Positions 22,727 through 31,692 of a DNA stretch of 34,581 nt are shown here, piece by piece; positions within the stretch are counted from its first letter, which is position 1; the number at the start of each line of letters is the position of its first letter. The translations under genes and the position numbers were made by a program. This DNA is from an uncultured Bacillaceae bacterium. Lineage in GTDB: Bacteria > Bacillota > Bacilli > Caldalkalibacillales > Caldalkalibacillaceae. The notes under the pieces were generated by a model that was given only the letters and a program-made list of their open reading frames with translations, did not search any database and was not told the origin of the DNA. The DNA lies in contig CALBTX010000133.1 of assembly GCA_937967685.1 (NCBI GenBank), positions 1 to 34,581 on the forward strand, given 5' to 3'.

Positions 22727-24436
22727 TCAACCTTCTTTCTTTCCTACTTTTTTCATAATCCCTGTATATTCTAGGAAGCGAATGACCCGATCCGCTTTGG
22801 GAATGAGTGCCAACTCCCGGCGGGAGATCACTTCCAATTTTAAAAGCAACAGCATATAAACGATGACGCCCGTAAAGACCGAGATCAAGGAAACGATCAT
22901 ATAGTAGACGCGTCCTTCAGCAAGCAACAGCGGCAAGACATGGCCCAGCCCATTTTTCATCAGCCACACCGCAGCAGCCATCAACAGCGTGGCCAATAGC
23001 GGTTTAAGCAGCACATACCGGCTGAAGCGCATGCCGACAGTCAGCGAAACGGAGCGCACATTCAACACGGTCGCCAGCGCATATCCGATCACGGAGGCCA
23101 GAGCAGCCCCGGTAATATCGAAAACGGGGATGAGGAGCACATTGCCCACCGCTTTGACCAGCATCCCGATCAGCAAATGACGGGCCGGGAGCAGCATTTG
23201 TCCGACCCCTTGTAAAATCGCGGCCGCCGTAATATTCAAGGTCGTAAAAAAAATGACAAAAGCCAAGACGGAGATGGACGTTGTGCCGTAATCGGGAATG
23301 TACGCTTCGATGATGCCGGGATGATTCAGATAAAACATGCGGTTAATCGGTTCGGCCAAAAGGAATAAACCGACGGATGAGGCCAGACCAAGCACAAACG
23401 TCAGCTTGAGCGCCAGTCGGCTGCGTTTGGCGATCAGGCGAACGTCCTTTTTGGCCTGCGCTTCGGCAATGGACGGAACGAGGGCCAAAGCCATGGCGGT
23501 GGCGAAAAAGGCGCCAAATTGAACAAGCGGTTGTCCGCGGTCAAACAGCCCCCTGGCATCCCTGGCCGCTTCCGGCACCCAGCCGGACCAGGTCAGGATA
23601 TTCGGAATCGAAGCGGAATCGACCAGCTGAAAAAGGGGAATGACCAGCGATCCTAAACTGATCGGCAGCGCATAAGCGAACACTTTCTTCATGATTTTTA
23701 GAAATGGCACATGACGAGCAGCCAATGACTGGGAAGGTAAAGATGGGGATGGCACTGAGGACGGTCTGCCCGAAAAGTTTGCCGACTGATGGACGGTGCG
23801 CTTCCAAAAAAATAAAAGGACGGCCAGGGCGGCCAGCGAACCGGTGAACGCGCCAAACACGGCTGTGGCCCCGGCCACATAAGCGCCGAATGGCATATAC
23901 AAAAAATAACTGCCCAGCAAAATAGTCATCACTCTGACGATCTGTTCCACCATTTGAGAAACGCCTGTGGGCCACATCACTTGATGACCCTGGTAATAAC
24001 CACGGAGGACAGCCATGAGCGGTACGATCAACAAAGCGAAGGAAACGGCCCGGATGGGCAGCGTCAGCTGTTGATCATTATTCCATAAATAGGCGATCCA
24101 TGGGGCCCCAAAAAACAAAACGAGGAAAAAAAGAACACCCGTACCCGTCATGACGATGGCCGCCGCCTTAAATATGCCTCGTGCCCCGGTCACATCCCCG
24201 TACGCCAACCGTTCGGACACGAGTTTGGAAACGGCCACCGGAATGCCGGCCGTGGCCAGGGTGAGTAAAATGGTGTAGATGGGATAGACTTGACTATAAA
24301 CGTAAAGCCCGGTATCCCCGGTCAAGTTTTGATACGGAATACGGTAAATGACGCCGATCACTTTCGTGAAAAAAGCGGCAAAAGCCAAAATGGCGGTTCC
24401 CTGCAGTAAACTTCGCGTTTGTTCTTCCCCGGACAT
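22727..24436 (-). CDS. yabM: Polysaccharide flippase family protein (SpoVB/MurJ-like, YabM)
   Basis: This 569-residue membrane protein of the MOP/MATE superfamily probably moves lipid-linked glycan precursors across the membrane. About 14 hydrophobic segments are visible. The N-terminus LLQGTAILAFAAFFTKVIGVIYRIPYQNLTG is characteristic of the SpoVB/YabM/YtgP group. GAGGGG precedes the ATG at 24436. It lies only 4 bp upstream of yabN and after the spoVT terminator, as yabM does in B. subtilis. SpoVB itself, the cortex-precursor flippase, is usually elsewhere, so this is a paralogue rather than SpoVB. Confidence 0.9.
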   Translation of the reverse strand: MSGEEQTRSLLQGTAILAFAAFFTKVIGVIYRIPYQNLTGDTGLYVYSQVYPIYTILLTLATAGIPVAVSKLVSERLAYGDVTGARGIFKAAAIVMTGTGVLFFLVLFFGAPWIAYLWNNDQQLTLPIRAVSFALLIVPLMAVLRGYYQGHQVMWPTGVSQMVEQIVRVMTILLGSYFLYMPFGAYVAGATAVFGAFTGSLAALAVLLFFWKRTVHQSANFSGRPSSVPSPSLPSQSLAARHVPFLKIMKKVFAYALPISLGSLVIPLFQLVDSASIPNILTWSGWVPEAARDARGLFDRGQPLVQFGAFFATAMALALVPSIAEAQAKKDVRLIAKRSRLALKLTFVLGLASSVGLFLLAEPINRMFYLNHPGIIEAYIPDYGTTSISVLAFVIFFTTLNITAAAILQGVGQMLLPARHLLIGMLVKAVGNVLLIPVFDITGAALASVIGYALATVLNVRSVSLTVGMRFSRYVLLKPLLATLLMAAAVWLMKNGLGHVLPLLLAEGRVYYMIVSLISVFTGVIVYMLLLLKLEVISRRELALIPKADRVIRFLEYTGIMKKVGKKEG

Positions 24437-24489
24437 ACAGGAACCCCTCTCTTATGGAACTGCCATCATTATAGCACAATAGCCCTGGT

Positions 24490-24522
24490 CAAATAGAAGA
24501 AGCTGTTGACGGGGTCAACAGC
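24490..24522 (-). terminator. spoVT terminator-like hairpin
   Basis: A perfect 9-bp inverted repeat GCTGTTGAC/GTCAACAGC with a CCC loop (24502-24522) is followed by the interrupted T-rich TTCTTCTATTT on the minus strand, about 60 bp past the spoVT stop codon. Confidence 0.6.
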
Positions 24523-24578
24523 CGGAATTGATTTCATTTTGCGCTGAATTCTGGCAGCCAGGGGCGATCTGGGGCTGA

Positions 24579-25121
24579 TCACTGTTCCATCTGTTTGGCC
24601 AGAAATCCTGCGGCCGTTTCAGCTAATTTTGTTTCCAAATCAGCCATTTTCACGCCCTCTTTTTGACTCAGCAAGATGACGGCGCCGATAGGGTCTCCCC
24701 CGGTAATAATGGGTGCAACACAGTAAGACGTATACTCGACATGCATATCTTTACAAATTTCATATGTCCCTTTCGAACCCTCGATCATCGTTTTACGTTC
24801 ATTCATGCTCTCTTCAACAATAGGACCGATGGCTTTATCCATATATTCTTTTTTCGAAACACCGCTGACAGCGATAATCGAATCCCTGTCCGCTATCAAA
24901 GCGATGTGTCCGAGACTTTCATATAGCGAATCAGCATATTCCTTCGAAAAATCGCCCAATTCGCCGATCGGGGAATATTTTTTTAAGATCACTTCCCCTT
25001 CCCTGTCCACAAAAATTTCCAACGGATCTCCTTCACGGATACGTAGCGTACGGCGAATTTCTTTAGGGATGACGACTCTGCCCAAATCATCGATACGTCG
25101 AACGATTCCTGTTGCTTTCAT
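24579..25121 (-). CDS. spoVT: Stage V sporulation protein T
   Basis: SpoVT is an AbrB-superfamily regulator that modulates SigG-dependent genes in the forespore. The ATG at 25121, after AGAGAGG, gives 180 residues (178 in B. subtilis). The swapped-hairpin DNA-binding domain is at the N-terminus (ATGIVRRIDDLGRVVIPKEI). The C-terminal GAF-like domain spans about 56-178. A frame extended to 25223 would overlap the promoter and is rejected. A SigG-type promoter lies upstream, consistent with forespore expression. Confidence 0.97.
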   Translation of the reverse strand: MKATGIVRRIDDLGRVVIPKEIRRTLRIREGDPLEIFVDREGEVILKKYSPIGELGDFSKEYADSLYESLGHIALIADRDSIIAVSGVSKKEYMDKAIGPIVEESMNERKTMIEGSKGTYEICKDMHVEYTSYCVAPIITGGDPIGAVILLSQKEGVKMADLETKLAETAAGFLAKQMEQ

Positions 25122-25191
25122 GTTTCTGGATGCCTCTCTTTCTGCAAAGATTAAATTCGGTGTATGAAAGCTTTCGAAAAGCGTTTGAAGA

Positions 25192-25222
25192 TAGTATTTG
25201 TCTCCATATCCAAACATATACA
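25192..25222 (-). promoter_or_regulatory. spoVT SigG-type promoter
   Basis: The minus strand carries TGTATA (25217-25222), an 18-bp spacer and AATACTA (25192-25198), one mismatch from each half of the SigG pattern TGAATA-N18-CATACTA. It lies just beyond the mfd terminator and about 70 bp before the spoVT start. Confidence 0.7.
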
Positions 25223-25224
25223 CT

Positions 25225-25265
25225 AAAAAAGGACTCCAAGCCTTTGACAGCGCTTTGGAATCCTT
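25225..25265 (-). terminator. mfd terminator
   Basis: AAGGATTCCAA pairs with TTGGAGTCCTT (one G-U) across 25229-25265 and is followed by TTTTTT on the minus strand (25225-25230). It lies about 30 bp past the mfd stop codon. Confidence 0.85.
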
Positions 25266-25297
25266 TGCCTCATTTCATTCAAATCGTTCATGTTCAT

Positions 25298-28200
25298 TTA
25301 TAAAACTTGCCTGGACGGGGCATCCAGTTGCCCGCCCTCAGAATGTTCATCTCCCGCAGGTTCCGCTTTCTCTTTCTTTCCTTGAACAACGTTTGCTTCG
25401 ACCAACTGAAGCAGCAGGCGTTCAGCCTGATCAAGCCATGTATCTTCAGACAAACCTTTCACTTTCAAACTGATGCCGATTTGTGCCCCGGAAATTAAGC
25501 CGACATGCCGTCCAAACTGACTGACGATTTGAAACAAGCGTCCGCCGTCAATTTTATCGTTTTGAGAAGGATGAAACATCCACTTCAACACGTCATTGGC
25601 TAAAATCATCGATTCCATCCTCAAACGGAGCGCATACGCTTTAATGCGGGCCAGTTGCAGCAAACGCAGAACCGGAGCGGGAACGGTGCCGAATCGATCC
25701 AGCATTTCGTCTGCCAATTCCTCAGCTTCTTCCGGTGAACGGACTGCGGCCACTTTTTTGTACATTTCGATTTTCTGCTTGTTGTCTTCAATATACTGAT
25801 CCGGAATATAAGCATCAATATGCACATCCATCTCCAAATCAATATTCTCTTCTTGGGGCGCTTCACCTTTCAATTCTTCAATCGCTTCTTTCAACATTTG
25901 GGAATACAGATCGAAACCGACAGAATTGATAAATCCGTGCTGTTCAGCCCCTAATAAATTTCCCGCGCCGCGAATGGCTAAATCGCGCATGGCGATTTTA
26001 AATCCAGAGCCGAGTTCGGTGAATTCCTTGATGGCCTGCAACCGTTTCTCCGCCACTTCGGTTAACACTTTCCCCCGCTGGTATGTGAAGTAAGCGTAAG
26101 CCGTCCTGTTTGAACGACCCACCCGGCCGCGTAATTGGTAGAGTTGGGACAAGCCCATTTTATCTGCATCATGAATGATCAGCGTGTTCACGTTGGGAAT
26201 ATCCACTCCCGTTTCAATAATGGTCGTACTGACCAGCACATCGTATTCCCCTTCCAAAAAACTGATCATAATCGACTCAAGTTCCGTTTCTTTCATCTGT
26301 CCGTGGGCAACGGCCACCCGGGCATCGGGTACGAGCGCGCGGATTTCCTCCGCTTTGCGTTCGATTCCCTGCACGAGGTTATACAGAAAATACACTTGTC
26401 CACCCCGGGCCATTTCTCTTTCGATCGCTTCCCTGATCAGCGCCCCTTGATATTCTACGACGTATGTTTGCACAGGGTAGCGGTTTTCCGGAGGTGTTTC
26501 GATCACGGACAAATCGCGCACGCCGAGCATGGACATATGCAATGTCCGCGGGATGGGCGTGGCGGTCAAGGTCAACACATCGATGTTCTGTTTGAGCTCC
26601 TTGATTTTTTCTTTATGGGTGACCCCAAAACGTTGTTCTTCGTCGACCACTAACAAACCGAGATCATGGAAACGCACATCTTTGGACAGCAGACGGTGGG
26701 TGCCGATGACAATATCTACCAAGCCATCCTTTAATCTCCTCAGCGTCAGATTTTGCTCTTTGCGGGAGCGGAAACGGCTGAGCACATCAATTTCGACAGG
26801 GTACTCATGAAAGCGTTCTTTAAATGTCTCATAATGTTGCTGAGCCAATATCGTCGTCGGCACGAGGATCGCCACCTGCTTATTGTCCATGACCGCTTTA
26901 AAGGCCGCCCGTATGGCCACCTCCGTTTTGCCGTAACCGACATCACCGCACAACAGCCGATCCATCGGTTTTGGTTTTTCCATATCCCGCTTGACTTCCT
27001 CGATCGAACGCAATTGATCCGGCGTTTCTTCATACGGAAAGAGCGCCTCAAATTCCCTCGTCATTTCCGAGTCCGGACTGAAAGCATATCCAGGCGTCGC
27101 TTCACGCTTGGCGTATAACTTGATCAACTTGGCGGCGATATCTTGTACGGATGATTTTACGCGTTTTTTAACCCTTTTCCATTCATTGCCGCCCAGTTGA
27201 TAAATTTTAGGTGCTTTATCTTCTCCGCCCAAATATTTCTGGACCTGATCGATTTGTTCCACCGGGACATACAATTTATCGTTGTTGGCGTACTGAATGT
27301 GCAAATAATCTTTATGGGCCCCTTCGACCTCCAACGTCTGGATGCCGACATAGCGCCCGATGCCGTGATCGATATGAACGACGTAATCGCCCTCGCTCAG
27401 TTCGCTGTAATTTTTAATTCTTTGGGCATTGGACACTGGCCGGGATCGGGCAGGCGTCGTTTGTTTCTTTTGTTTTTTCATAAACAGTTCGTTTTCCGTA
27501 ATCACGACGAGTGCATGTAAAGGAAGTTCGAAACCGGCATGAATGTTTCCGATTATAATGAAAGAACTGCCTTTTTGAACTTTTTCGCCTTCCCTCATTA
27601 ATCTCGCTTCAATGCCAAAATCGTGCAGAACCCGGTCCATCCGCTCGGCCCTTTCCTTGTTTCCGGCCATGAACAGCACACATTGACCGCTTTTCGTCCA
27701 ACGCTCCACCTCACTCTCTAAAACAGAGAACTGACCGTGGAAATGCTGCGTCGGTTTGGAAGTGAAATGAACGATATTTTGCGGCTTCGCATTCGGTATT
27801 TGCCTTAAGAAAAGGGATAGGTAAATCAAAGGCGTCTGCACTTGTTCCTGCCAGTCGGCAAAGGACATGGAAAGCGGCAAGTCGGACAAAAATTCACCGG
27901 CCTGTAAAAGGGACGTCTTCCAGTCCAGCTCTTCCCTCATGCTGTTTTCTTCCGCTTCGAGAATGCGCATCGGCTCATCTAACAAAACGAGGCTATCAGC
28001 GGAAAAATACTCTATTAACGTACTTTTTTGCTCATAAAAACAGGAAATATATTTATACATCCCTTGAAACAACGTTTCATGACGCAAGTGTTCCAAATCC
28101 AAACCAATGTGCTGCTCAAGCTTGGCCTTCAGTTCCGGATCCCGCGTTTTTGTCAATTGAGCTTCCAATTGACGCGAGACCTCTTGAACGGCATGCTGAA

Positions 28201-28906
28201 AATGCTCCGGATATAAAACCCATTCGACCGCTGGACCGATGCGCGCTTCCTTAAACGTTTCTTTCGAGCGTTGCGTTTCCAGATCAAACGTACGGAGCGA
28301 ATCTATCTCCGTATCGAACAGTTCAATCCGCAGCGGATCTTCCTCACCGACCGGGTAAATATCTATGATCCCTCCGCGAACACTATATTCACCCTCGGAT
28401 TCTACCATATCCACCCGCTGATAACCCAAGTAAAGCAGGTTGCGTTGAAAAGTGGCCATATCCACGTCCTGACCCCAGCTTAAATCGATTTGGGATTTTT
28501 TCCAAAGTTCAGGAGGCGGCAAAAGCCGCTTTAAGCCGGCGAGTGGCGTAATGACCAGCATTTTTTTATTTTGAGACAGTTGATTTAAAACTTGTATGCG
28601 CCCCCGACGCAGCTCCGGACTGGCCGTGGCCATCTCCGCAGAAATCATTTCATTGACCGGATACAAGTAAACGCTGTCTTCATCCAGCCATTCTACCAAA
28701 TCTTCATAAACTTTTTGCGCCTGATGCAAGTTATGGGTCACGACAAGCTGAGACCGAGGCCGCTCTGAAAATAAAGCACTCATGAACAGCGTGCGGGCTG
28801 AACCGTTCAGCCCCGCCACTAACTGTTCGCGAATACCGCTCTCAAGTGCCTGAGAAACGTTTTGATAATCTCGACCTAAACGAAAATAGCGAAAAATCTC
28901 TTTCAT
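25298..28906 (-). CDS. mfd: Transcription-repair coupling factor Mfd
   Basis: Mfd removes RNA polymerase stalled at DNA lesions and recruits UvrA. The 1202-residue product is full length (1177 in B. subtilis). It has an N-terminal UvrB-like region, a polymerase-interaction domain near 495-590 (ELSEGDYVVHIDHGIGRYVG), and a RecG-like translocase with Walker A GDVGYGKTE near 654 and DEEQ near 754. Then come TATPIPRTL and the QLRGRVGRS helicase motif VI, and a C-terminal UvrA-masking domain. A polar tail (KAEPAGDEHSEGG) extends past the family end. GGAGAGGAGG precedes the ATG. Confidence 0.98.
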   Translation of the reverse strand: MKEIFRYFRLGRDYQNVSQALESGIREQLVAGLNGSARTLFMSALFSERPRSQLVVTHNLHQAQKVYEDLVEWLDEDSVYLYPVNEMISAEMATASPELRRGRIQVLNQLSQNKKMLVITPLAGLKRLLPPPELWKKSQIDLSWGQDVDMATFQRNLLYLGYQRVDMVESEGEYSVRGGIIDIYPVGEEDPLRIELFDTEIDSLRTFDLETQRSKETFKEARIGPAVEWVLYPEHFQHAVQEVSRQLEAQLTKTRDPELKAKLEQHIGLDLEHLRHETLFQGMYKYISCFYEQKSTLIEYFSADSLVLLDEPMRILEAEENSMREELDWKTSLLQAGEFLSDLPLSMSFADWQEQVQTPLIYLSLFLRQIPNAKPQNIVHFTSKPTQHFHGQFSVLESEVERWTKSGQCVLFMAGNKERAERMDRVLHDFGIEARLMREGEKVQKGSSFIIIGNIHAGFELPLHALVVITENELFMKKQKKQTTPARSRPVSNAQRIKNYSELSEGDYVVHIDHGIGRYVGIQTLEVEGAHKDYLHIQYANNDKLYVPVEQIDQVQKYLGGEDKAPKIYQLGGNEWKRVKKRVKSSVQDIAAKLIKLYAKREATPGYAFSPDSEMTREFEALFPYEETPDQLRSIEEVKRDMEKPKPMDRLLCGDVGYGKTEVAIRAAFKAVMDNKQVAILVPTTILAQQHYETFKERFHEYPVEIDVLSRFRSRKEQNLTLRRLKDGLVDIVIGTHRLLSKDVRFHDLGLLVVDEEQRFGVTHKEKIKELKQNIDVLTLTATPIPRTLHMSMLGVRDLSVIETPPENRYPVQTYVVEYQGALIREAIEREMARGGQVYFLYNLVQGIERKAEEIRALVPDARVAVAHGQMKETELESIMISFLEGEYDVLVSTTIIETGVDIPNVNTLIIHDADKMGLSQLYQLRGRVGRSNRTAYAYFTYQRGKVLTEVAEKRLQAIKEFTELGSGFKIAMRDLAIRGAGNLLGAEQHGFINSVGFDLYSQMLKEAIEELKGEAPQEENIDLEMDVHIDAYIPDQYIEDNKQKIEMYKKVAAVRSPEEAEELADEMLDRFGTVPAPVLRLLQLARIKAYALRLRMESMILANDVLKWMFHPSQNDKIDGGRLFQIVSQFGRHVGLISGAQIGISLKVKGLSEDTWLDQAERLLLQLVEANVVQGKKEKAEPAGDEHSEGGQLDAPSRQVL

Positions 28907-28963
28907 GAGGTCCTCCTCTCCTATCCTCGCATACGTCTCCGTTAAATTACGCCTTCAGTGGAA

Positions 28964-28990
28964 ACAATCATACAAGACAATCATGCAAAG
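28964..28990. repeat. 13-bp tandem duplication upstream of mfd
   Basis: ACAATCATACAAG (28964-28976) is followed directly by ACAATCATGCAAAG (28977-28990), in the gap between the fin terminator and mfd. Confidence 0.7.
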
Positions 28991-29013
28991 AAGCCTTAGT
29001 TGACCCCTAAGGC
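28984..29013 (-). terminator. fin terminator
   Basis: GCCTTAG and CTAAGGC (28993-29013, 7-bp stem, GGGTCAA loop) are followed by TTCTTT on the minus strand, about 20 bp past the fin stop codon. Confidence 0.65.
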
Positions 29014-29032
29014 ATCTAGACGCGCATGTTCA

Positions 29033-29263
29033 TTATTGATGAATATGCGTGTATAAACTCAATTCAGGATGACGATCCAACGTTTCCTGACAATGTTCAC
29101 AAATGACATAGGCGACGATCTGCCCGTCCTCCCTGTATTGCAGGATGGATTTTTTCTCCTCCGGGGATAAGGCATCGAATCCGAGCTGTTCTTCTGAAAT
29201 GACAGTTTGCTCAATTTCGCCTAATTGGCTGCGGCAATACTTGCATACATACTGAATAGACAT
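29033..29263 (-). CDS. fin: Anti-sigma-F factor Fin
   Basis: Fin (YabK) binds RNA polymerase and antagonises SigF, helping the forespore switch to SigG. The product has 76 residues, equal to B. subtilis Fin. It carries two zinc-knuckle pairs, CKYC (Cys7, Cys10) and CEHC (Cys55, Cys58), and the family signature LGFDALSPEEK. Three ATG codons are adjacent; the third (29263) has the best spacing from GAGGGGG and the right length. A perfect SigG-type promoter lies directly upstream, overlapping the pth stop codon. Confidence 0.93.
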   Translation of the reverse strand: MSIQYVCKYCRSQLGEIEQTVISEEQLGFDALSPEEKKSILQYREDGQIVAYVICEHCQETLDRHPELSLYTHIHQ

Positions 29264-29296
29264 CATCATCCCCCTCAAAGGATAGCATGACATCTA

Positions 29297-29327
29297 TAGT
29301 ATGGTTATGTTCGATTGTACATATTCA
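29297..29327 (-). promoter_or_regulatory. fin forespore promoter (SigG/SigF type)
   Basis: The minus strand carries TGAATA (29322-29327), an 18-bp spacer and CATACTA (29297-29303), an exact match to the SigG consensus. The -35 lies in the last codons of pth. The start of fin is about 35 bp downstream. Confidence 0.8.
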
Positions 29328-29865
29328 TCACTTTTGAAAAATCTTCTTCCAAAAAGGAGACACAGGCGTCGGACGCTTTGTCAAGCATTTTTTGGAGAAG
29401 ATCTGTTTCCGCTTCCTGAAATGCGCTCAACACATATGCAGTCACATCACCATGTTCCGGACGGCCGATCCCCATCCTGATTCTTTTAAATGTTTTTGTT
29501 CCCAAATGCTCAATAATCGATTTAACTCCGTTGTGACCCCCGGAACCGCCTTTGAGACGCAATCTGATTTGACCGAACGGTAAATCGAGATCATCGTAAA
29601 TAAACAGGAAGTTCTCGTGGGAACATTTAAAAAATTGGATCACTTCGCTGACAGATTCGCCCGAACGGTTCATATACGTTAAAGGTTTGAGCAAAACCAC
29701 TTTTTCGCCGTGATGGATGCTTTCTCCGAAAGCCGCGTTAAACTTTGTCCGGTCCAATGAAATGTTCATTTTTTCGGCCAGACGGTCCACGGTTAAAAAG
29801 CCGATATTATGCCTGGTTTGGGCATATTTTTCTCCCGGGTTGCCAAGACCGACAATCACTTTCAC
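29305..29865 (-). CDS. pth: Peptidyl-tRNA hydrolase
   Basis: Pth (SpoVC) releases peptides from prematurely dissociated peptidyl-tRNA. The start is GTG at 29865, 9 nt after AGGAGG, giving 186 residues that begin VKVIVGLGNPGEKYAQTRHNIGF, where the catalytic histidine is in TRHN. IYDDLDLPFGQIRLRLKGGSGGHNGVKSI is also diagnostic. A longer frame to 29961 would start inside the ctc terminator region and is rejected. The ctc-pth-fin-mfd order matches B. subtilis. Confidence 0.96.
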   Translation of the reverse strand: MKVIVGLGNPGEKYAQTRHNIGFLTVDRLAEKMNISLDRTKFNAAFGESIHHGEKVVLLKPLTYMNRSGESVSEVIQFFKCSHENFLFIYDDLDLPFGQIRLRLKGGSGGHNGVKSIIEHLGTKTFKRIRMGIGRPEHGDVTAYVLSAFQEAETDLLQKMLDKASDACVSFLEEDFSKVMNMYNRT

Positions 29866-29897
29866 ACCGCCAAACCTCCTGCCGTTTATACATTTGC

Positions 29898-29946
29898 TGA
29901 AAATAACGGGAAGAGACGCAACCGAGCGATGCCCACGTCTCTTCCC
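29898..29946 (-). terminator. ctc terminator
   Basis: A perfect 11-bp inverted repeat GGGAAGAGACG/CGTCTCTTCCC (29908-29946, 17-nt loop) is followed by GTTATTTTC on the minus strand. It lies between ctc and pth, so pth expression relies on read-through or an unseen promoter. Confidence 0.75.
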
Positions 29947-29961
29947 TCCTGAGCGCATCAA

Positions 29962-30609
29962 CTAGTCTTCAGGTTTGTCCTCCCCTTCTTGATCATCACG
30001 TTCAACCAATTCGGGTTCAGCCTGATCCGTATCTCCCGGCGCTTCCACCTCTGTTTCGTGCGCCGGAGGCAAAATGGAAACCAATACCGTTTCTTCGTCA
30101 GCCAATAGGTCGATGCCATCGGGCAAGTTCAGCTCCCCTACAGTGACGCTCTCGCCAATGTGCAGCTGACTGATATCCACTTCGATCACTTCGGGAATAT
30201 CCGCCGGTAAACAGCTCACTTCCACTGTCTGATACTGCTTCTGGACAAGGCCCCCCTCTTTTTCGCCGGGTGCCTCTCCAACTGTTTCCACTGGCACGTC
30301 CACCGTCGTTTTTTCCTTCATGTTCACTTCTTGGAAATCAACGTGTTTGATGACGTTCGTTTTGATTGGATCACTTTGCACTTCCCTGATCATGACGGTC
30401 GCCGAGTCATCGTCATAATTGAGGTTGAAGACGGCATTGATCCCTTCCTGACGAAGCAATTGCAGAAAATCCGTTTCACTGACTTGAATGGGTGTATTGC
30501 CAATATTTTTGCCATATACGACAGCCGGAATGCGGCCGGACTGACGAAGTTGGCGGTTGAACGATTTCGTCGTCGTCTCCCTTTTTTTTGCTTGCAATGT
30601 TTGCATCAT
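29962..30609 (-). CDS. rplY: 50S ribosomal protein L25/general stress protein Ctc
   Basis: Ctc belongs to the L25/TL5 family that binds 5S rRNA; in B. subtilis it is stress-induced. The 215 residues split into an N-terminal L25 domain (1-95, RQSGRIPAVVYGKN), a C-terminal TL5 beta domain (about 100-188, VEVSCLPADIPEVIEVDISQL) and a long acidic tail (TEVEAPGDTDQAEPELVERD). GGAGAG precedes the start; a second ATG follows directly. No clear SigB promoter was seen upstream. Confidence 0.94.
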   Translation of the reverse strand: MMQTLQAKKRETTTKSFNRQLRQSGRIPAVVYGKNIGNTPIQVSETDFLQLLRQEGINAVFNLNYDDDSATVMIREVQSDPIKTNVIKHVDFQEVNMKEKTTVDVPVETVGEAPGEKEGGLVQKQYQTVEVSCLPADIPEVIEVDISQLHIGESVTVGELNLPDGIDLLADEETVLVSILPPAHETEVEAPGDTDQAEPELVERDDQEGEDKPED

Positions 30610-30689
30610 ACGTCACTCTCCTTAACTGTGTTTCTTCAGCATATTGTCAACCCGACATTCTATCATGCACTATCTAGGACGAGCAGTGT

Positions 30690-31640
30690 TTAATTGAACA
30701 GCTTGCTGACCGACAATTCTTCGTGGACACGCACGATCGCTTCCCCGATCAGCGGTGCAACAGACAAAACATGCACTTTATCAATTTGCTTGTCTGCTGA
30801 GAGCGGAATCGTATCCGTGACAACCAATTCTTTGATCTTGGAGCTTGCAATGCGTTCCACCGCCGGACCGGACAAAACGGGATGGGTACAACACGCATAC
30901 ACTTCTTTCGCTCCGTTTTCCGCCAAGGCATTGGCCGCCAGCGTTATTGTTCCAGCGGTATCGATAATGTCGTCGATCAAAATCGCTGTCTTCCCATTGA
31001 CATCACCGACAATATTCATCACTTCGGCAACGTTCGGTTCCGGACGGCGCTTATCGATGATGGCGATAGGAGCCTTGAGACGTTCGGCCAATTTTCTGGC
31101 CCGGGTCACTCCCCCGTGATCGGGAGATACGACAACGATATCGTTCAGTTGTTTCTGTAAAAAATAGTCAGCCAAAATCGGCACACCCAGCAGATGATCG
31201 ACTGGAATGTCAAAAAAACCTTGAATTTGGGCGGCGTGCAAGTCCATCGAAATCAATCGGTTAGCGCCCGCCGTTTCAATCAGGTTAGCGACAAGCTTAG
31301 CGGTAATCGGATCCCTTGCTTTTTCCTTGCGGTCCTGCCGGGCATATCCGTAATACGGAACGACGACATTAATGCTTTTCGCCGAAGCCCTGATTAAAGC
31401 ATCAACCATGACCAGTAATTCCATTAAATGTTGATTCACAGGCGCTGAGGTCGACTGAATGACGAAAGTGTCAGCTCCGCGGACGCTTTCATTAATGTGC
31501 ACTCTGATTTCCCCATCGCTAAAGCGGCTGACATTCGCTTTCCCCAAAGGAACGCCGATATGCCGGCAGATCGCATTCGCTAGATCAGGATTGGAATTGC
31601 AGGCAAAAACTTTCAATTTCGGGTCACGATAATTTGGCAT
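30690..31640 (-). CDS. prs: Ribose-phosphate pyrophosphokinase (PRPP synthetase)
   Basis: Prs makes PRPP from ribose 5-phosphate and ATP, feeding purine, pyrimidine, histidine and salvage pathways including Hpt in this window. The 316-residue class I enzyme shows FSDGEIRVHINESVRGADTFVIQS, the ATP region YYGYARQDRKEKARDPITAKLVANL, and the PRPP loop AILIDDIIDTAGTI. AAGGAG precedes the ATG. It lies 53 bp after glmU and upstream of ctc, the conserved gcaD-prs-ctc order. Confidence 0.98.
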   Translation of the reverse strand: MPNYRDPKLKVFACNSNPDLANAICRHIGVPLGKANVSRFSDGEIRVHINESVRGADTFVIQSTSAPVNQHLMELLVMVDALIRASAKSINVVVPYYGYARQDRKEKARDPITAKLVANLIETAGANRLISMDLHAAQIQGFFDIPVDHLLGVPILADYFLQKQLNDIVVVSPDHGGVTRARKLAERLKAPIAIIDKRRPEPNVAEVMNIVGDVNGKTAILIDDIIDTAGTITLAANALAENGAKEVYACCTHPVLSGPAVERIASSKIKELVVTDTIPLSADKQIDKVHVLSVAPLIGEAIVRVHEELSVSKLFN

Positions 31641-31692
31641 TTTGACTCCTTATCCCTCCGACTGTTCATACTGAAATGACCGTCAATTCATC

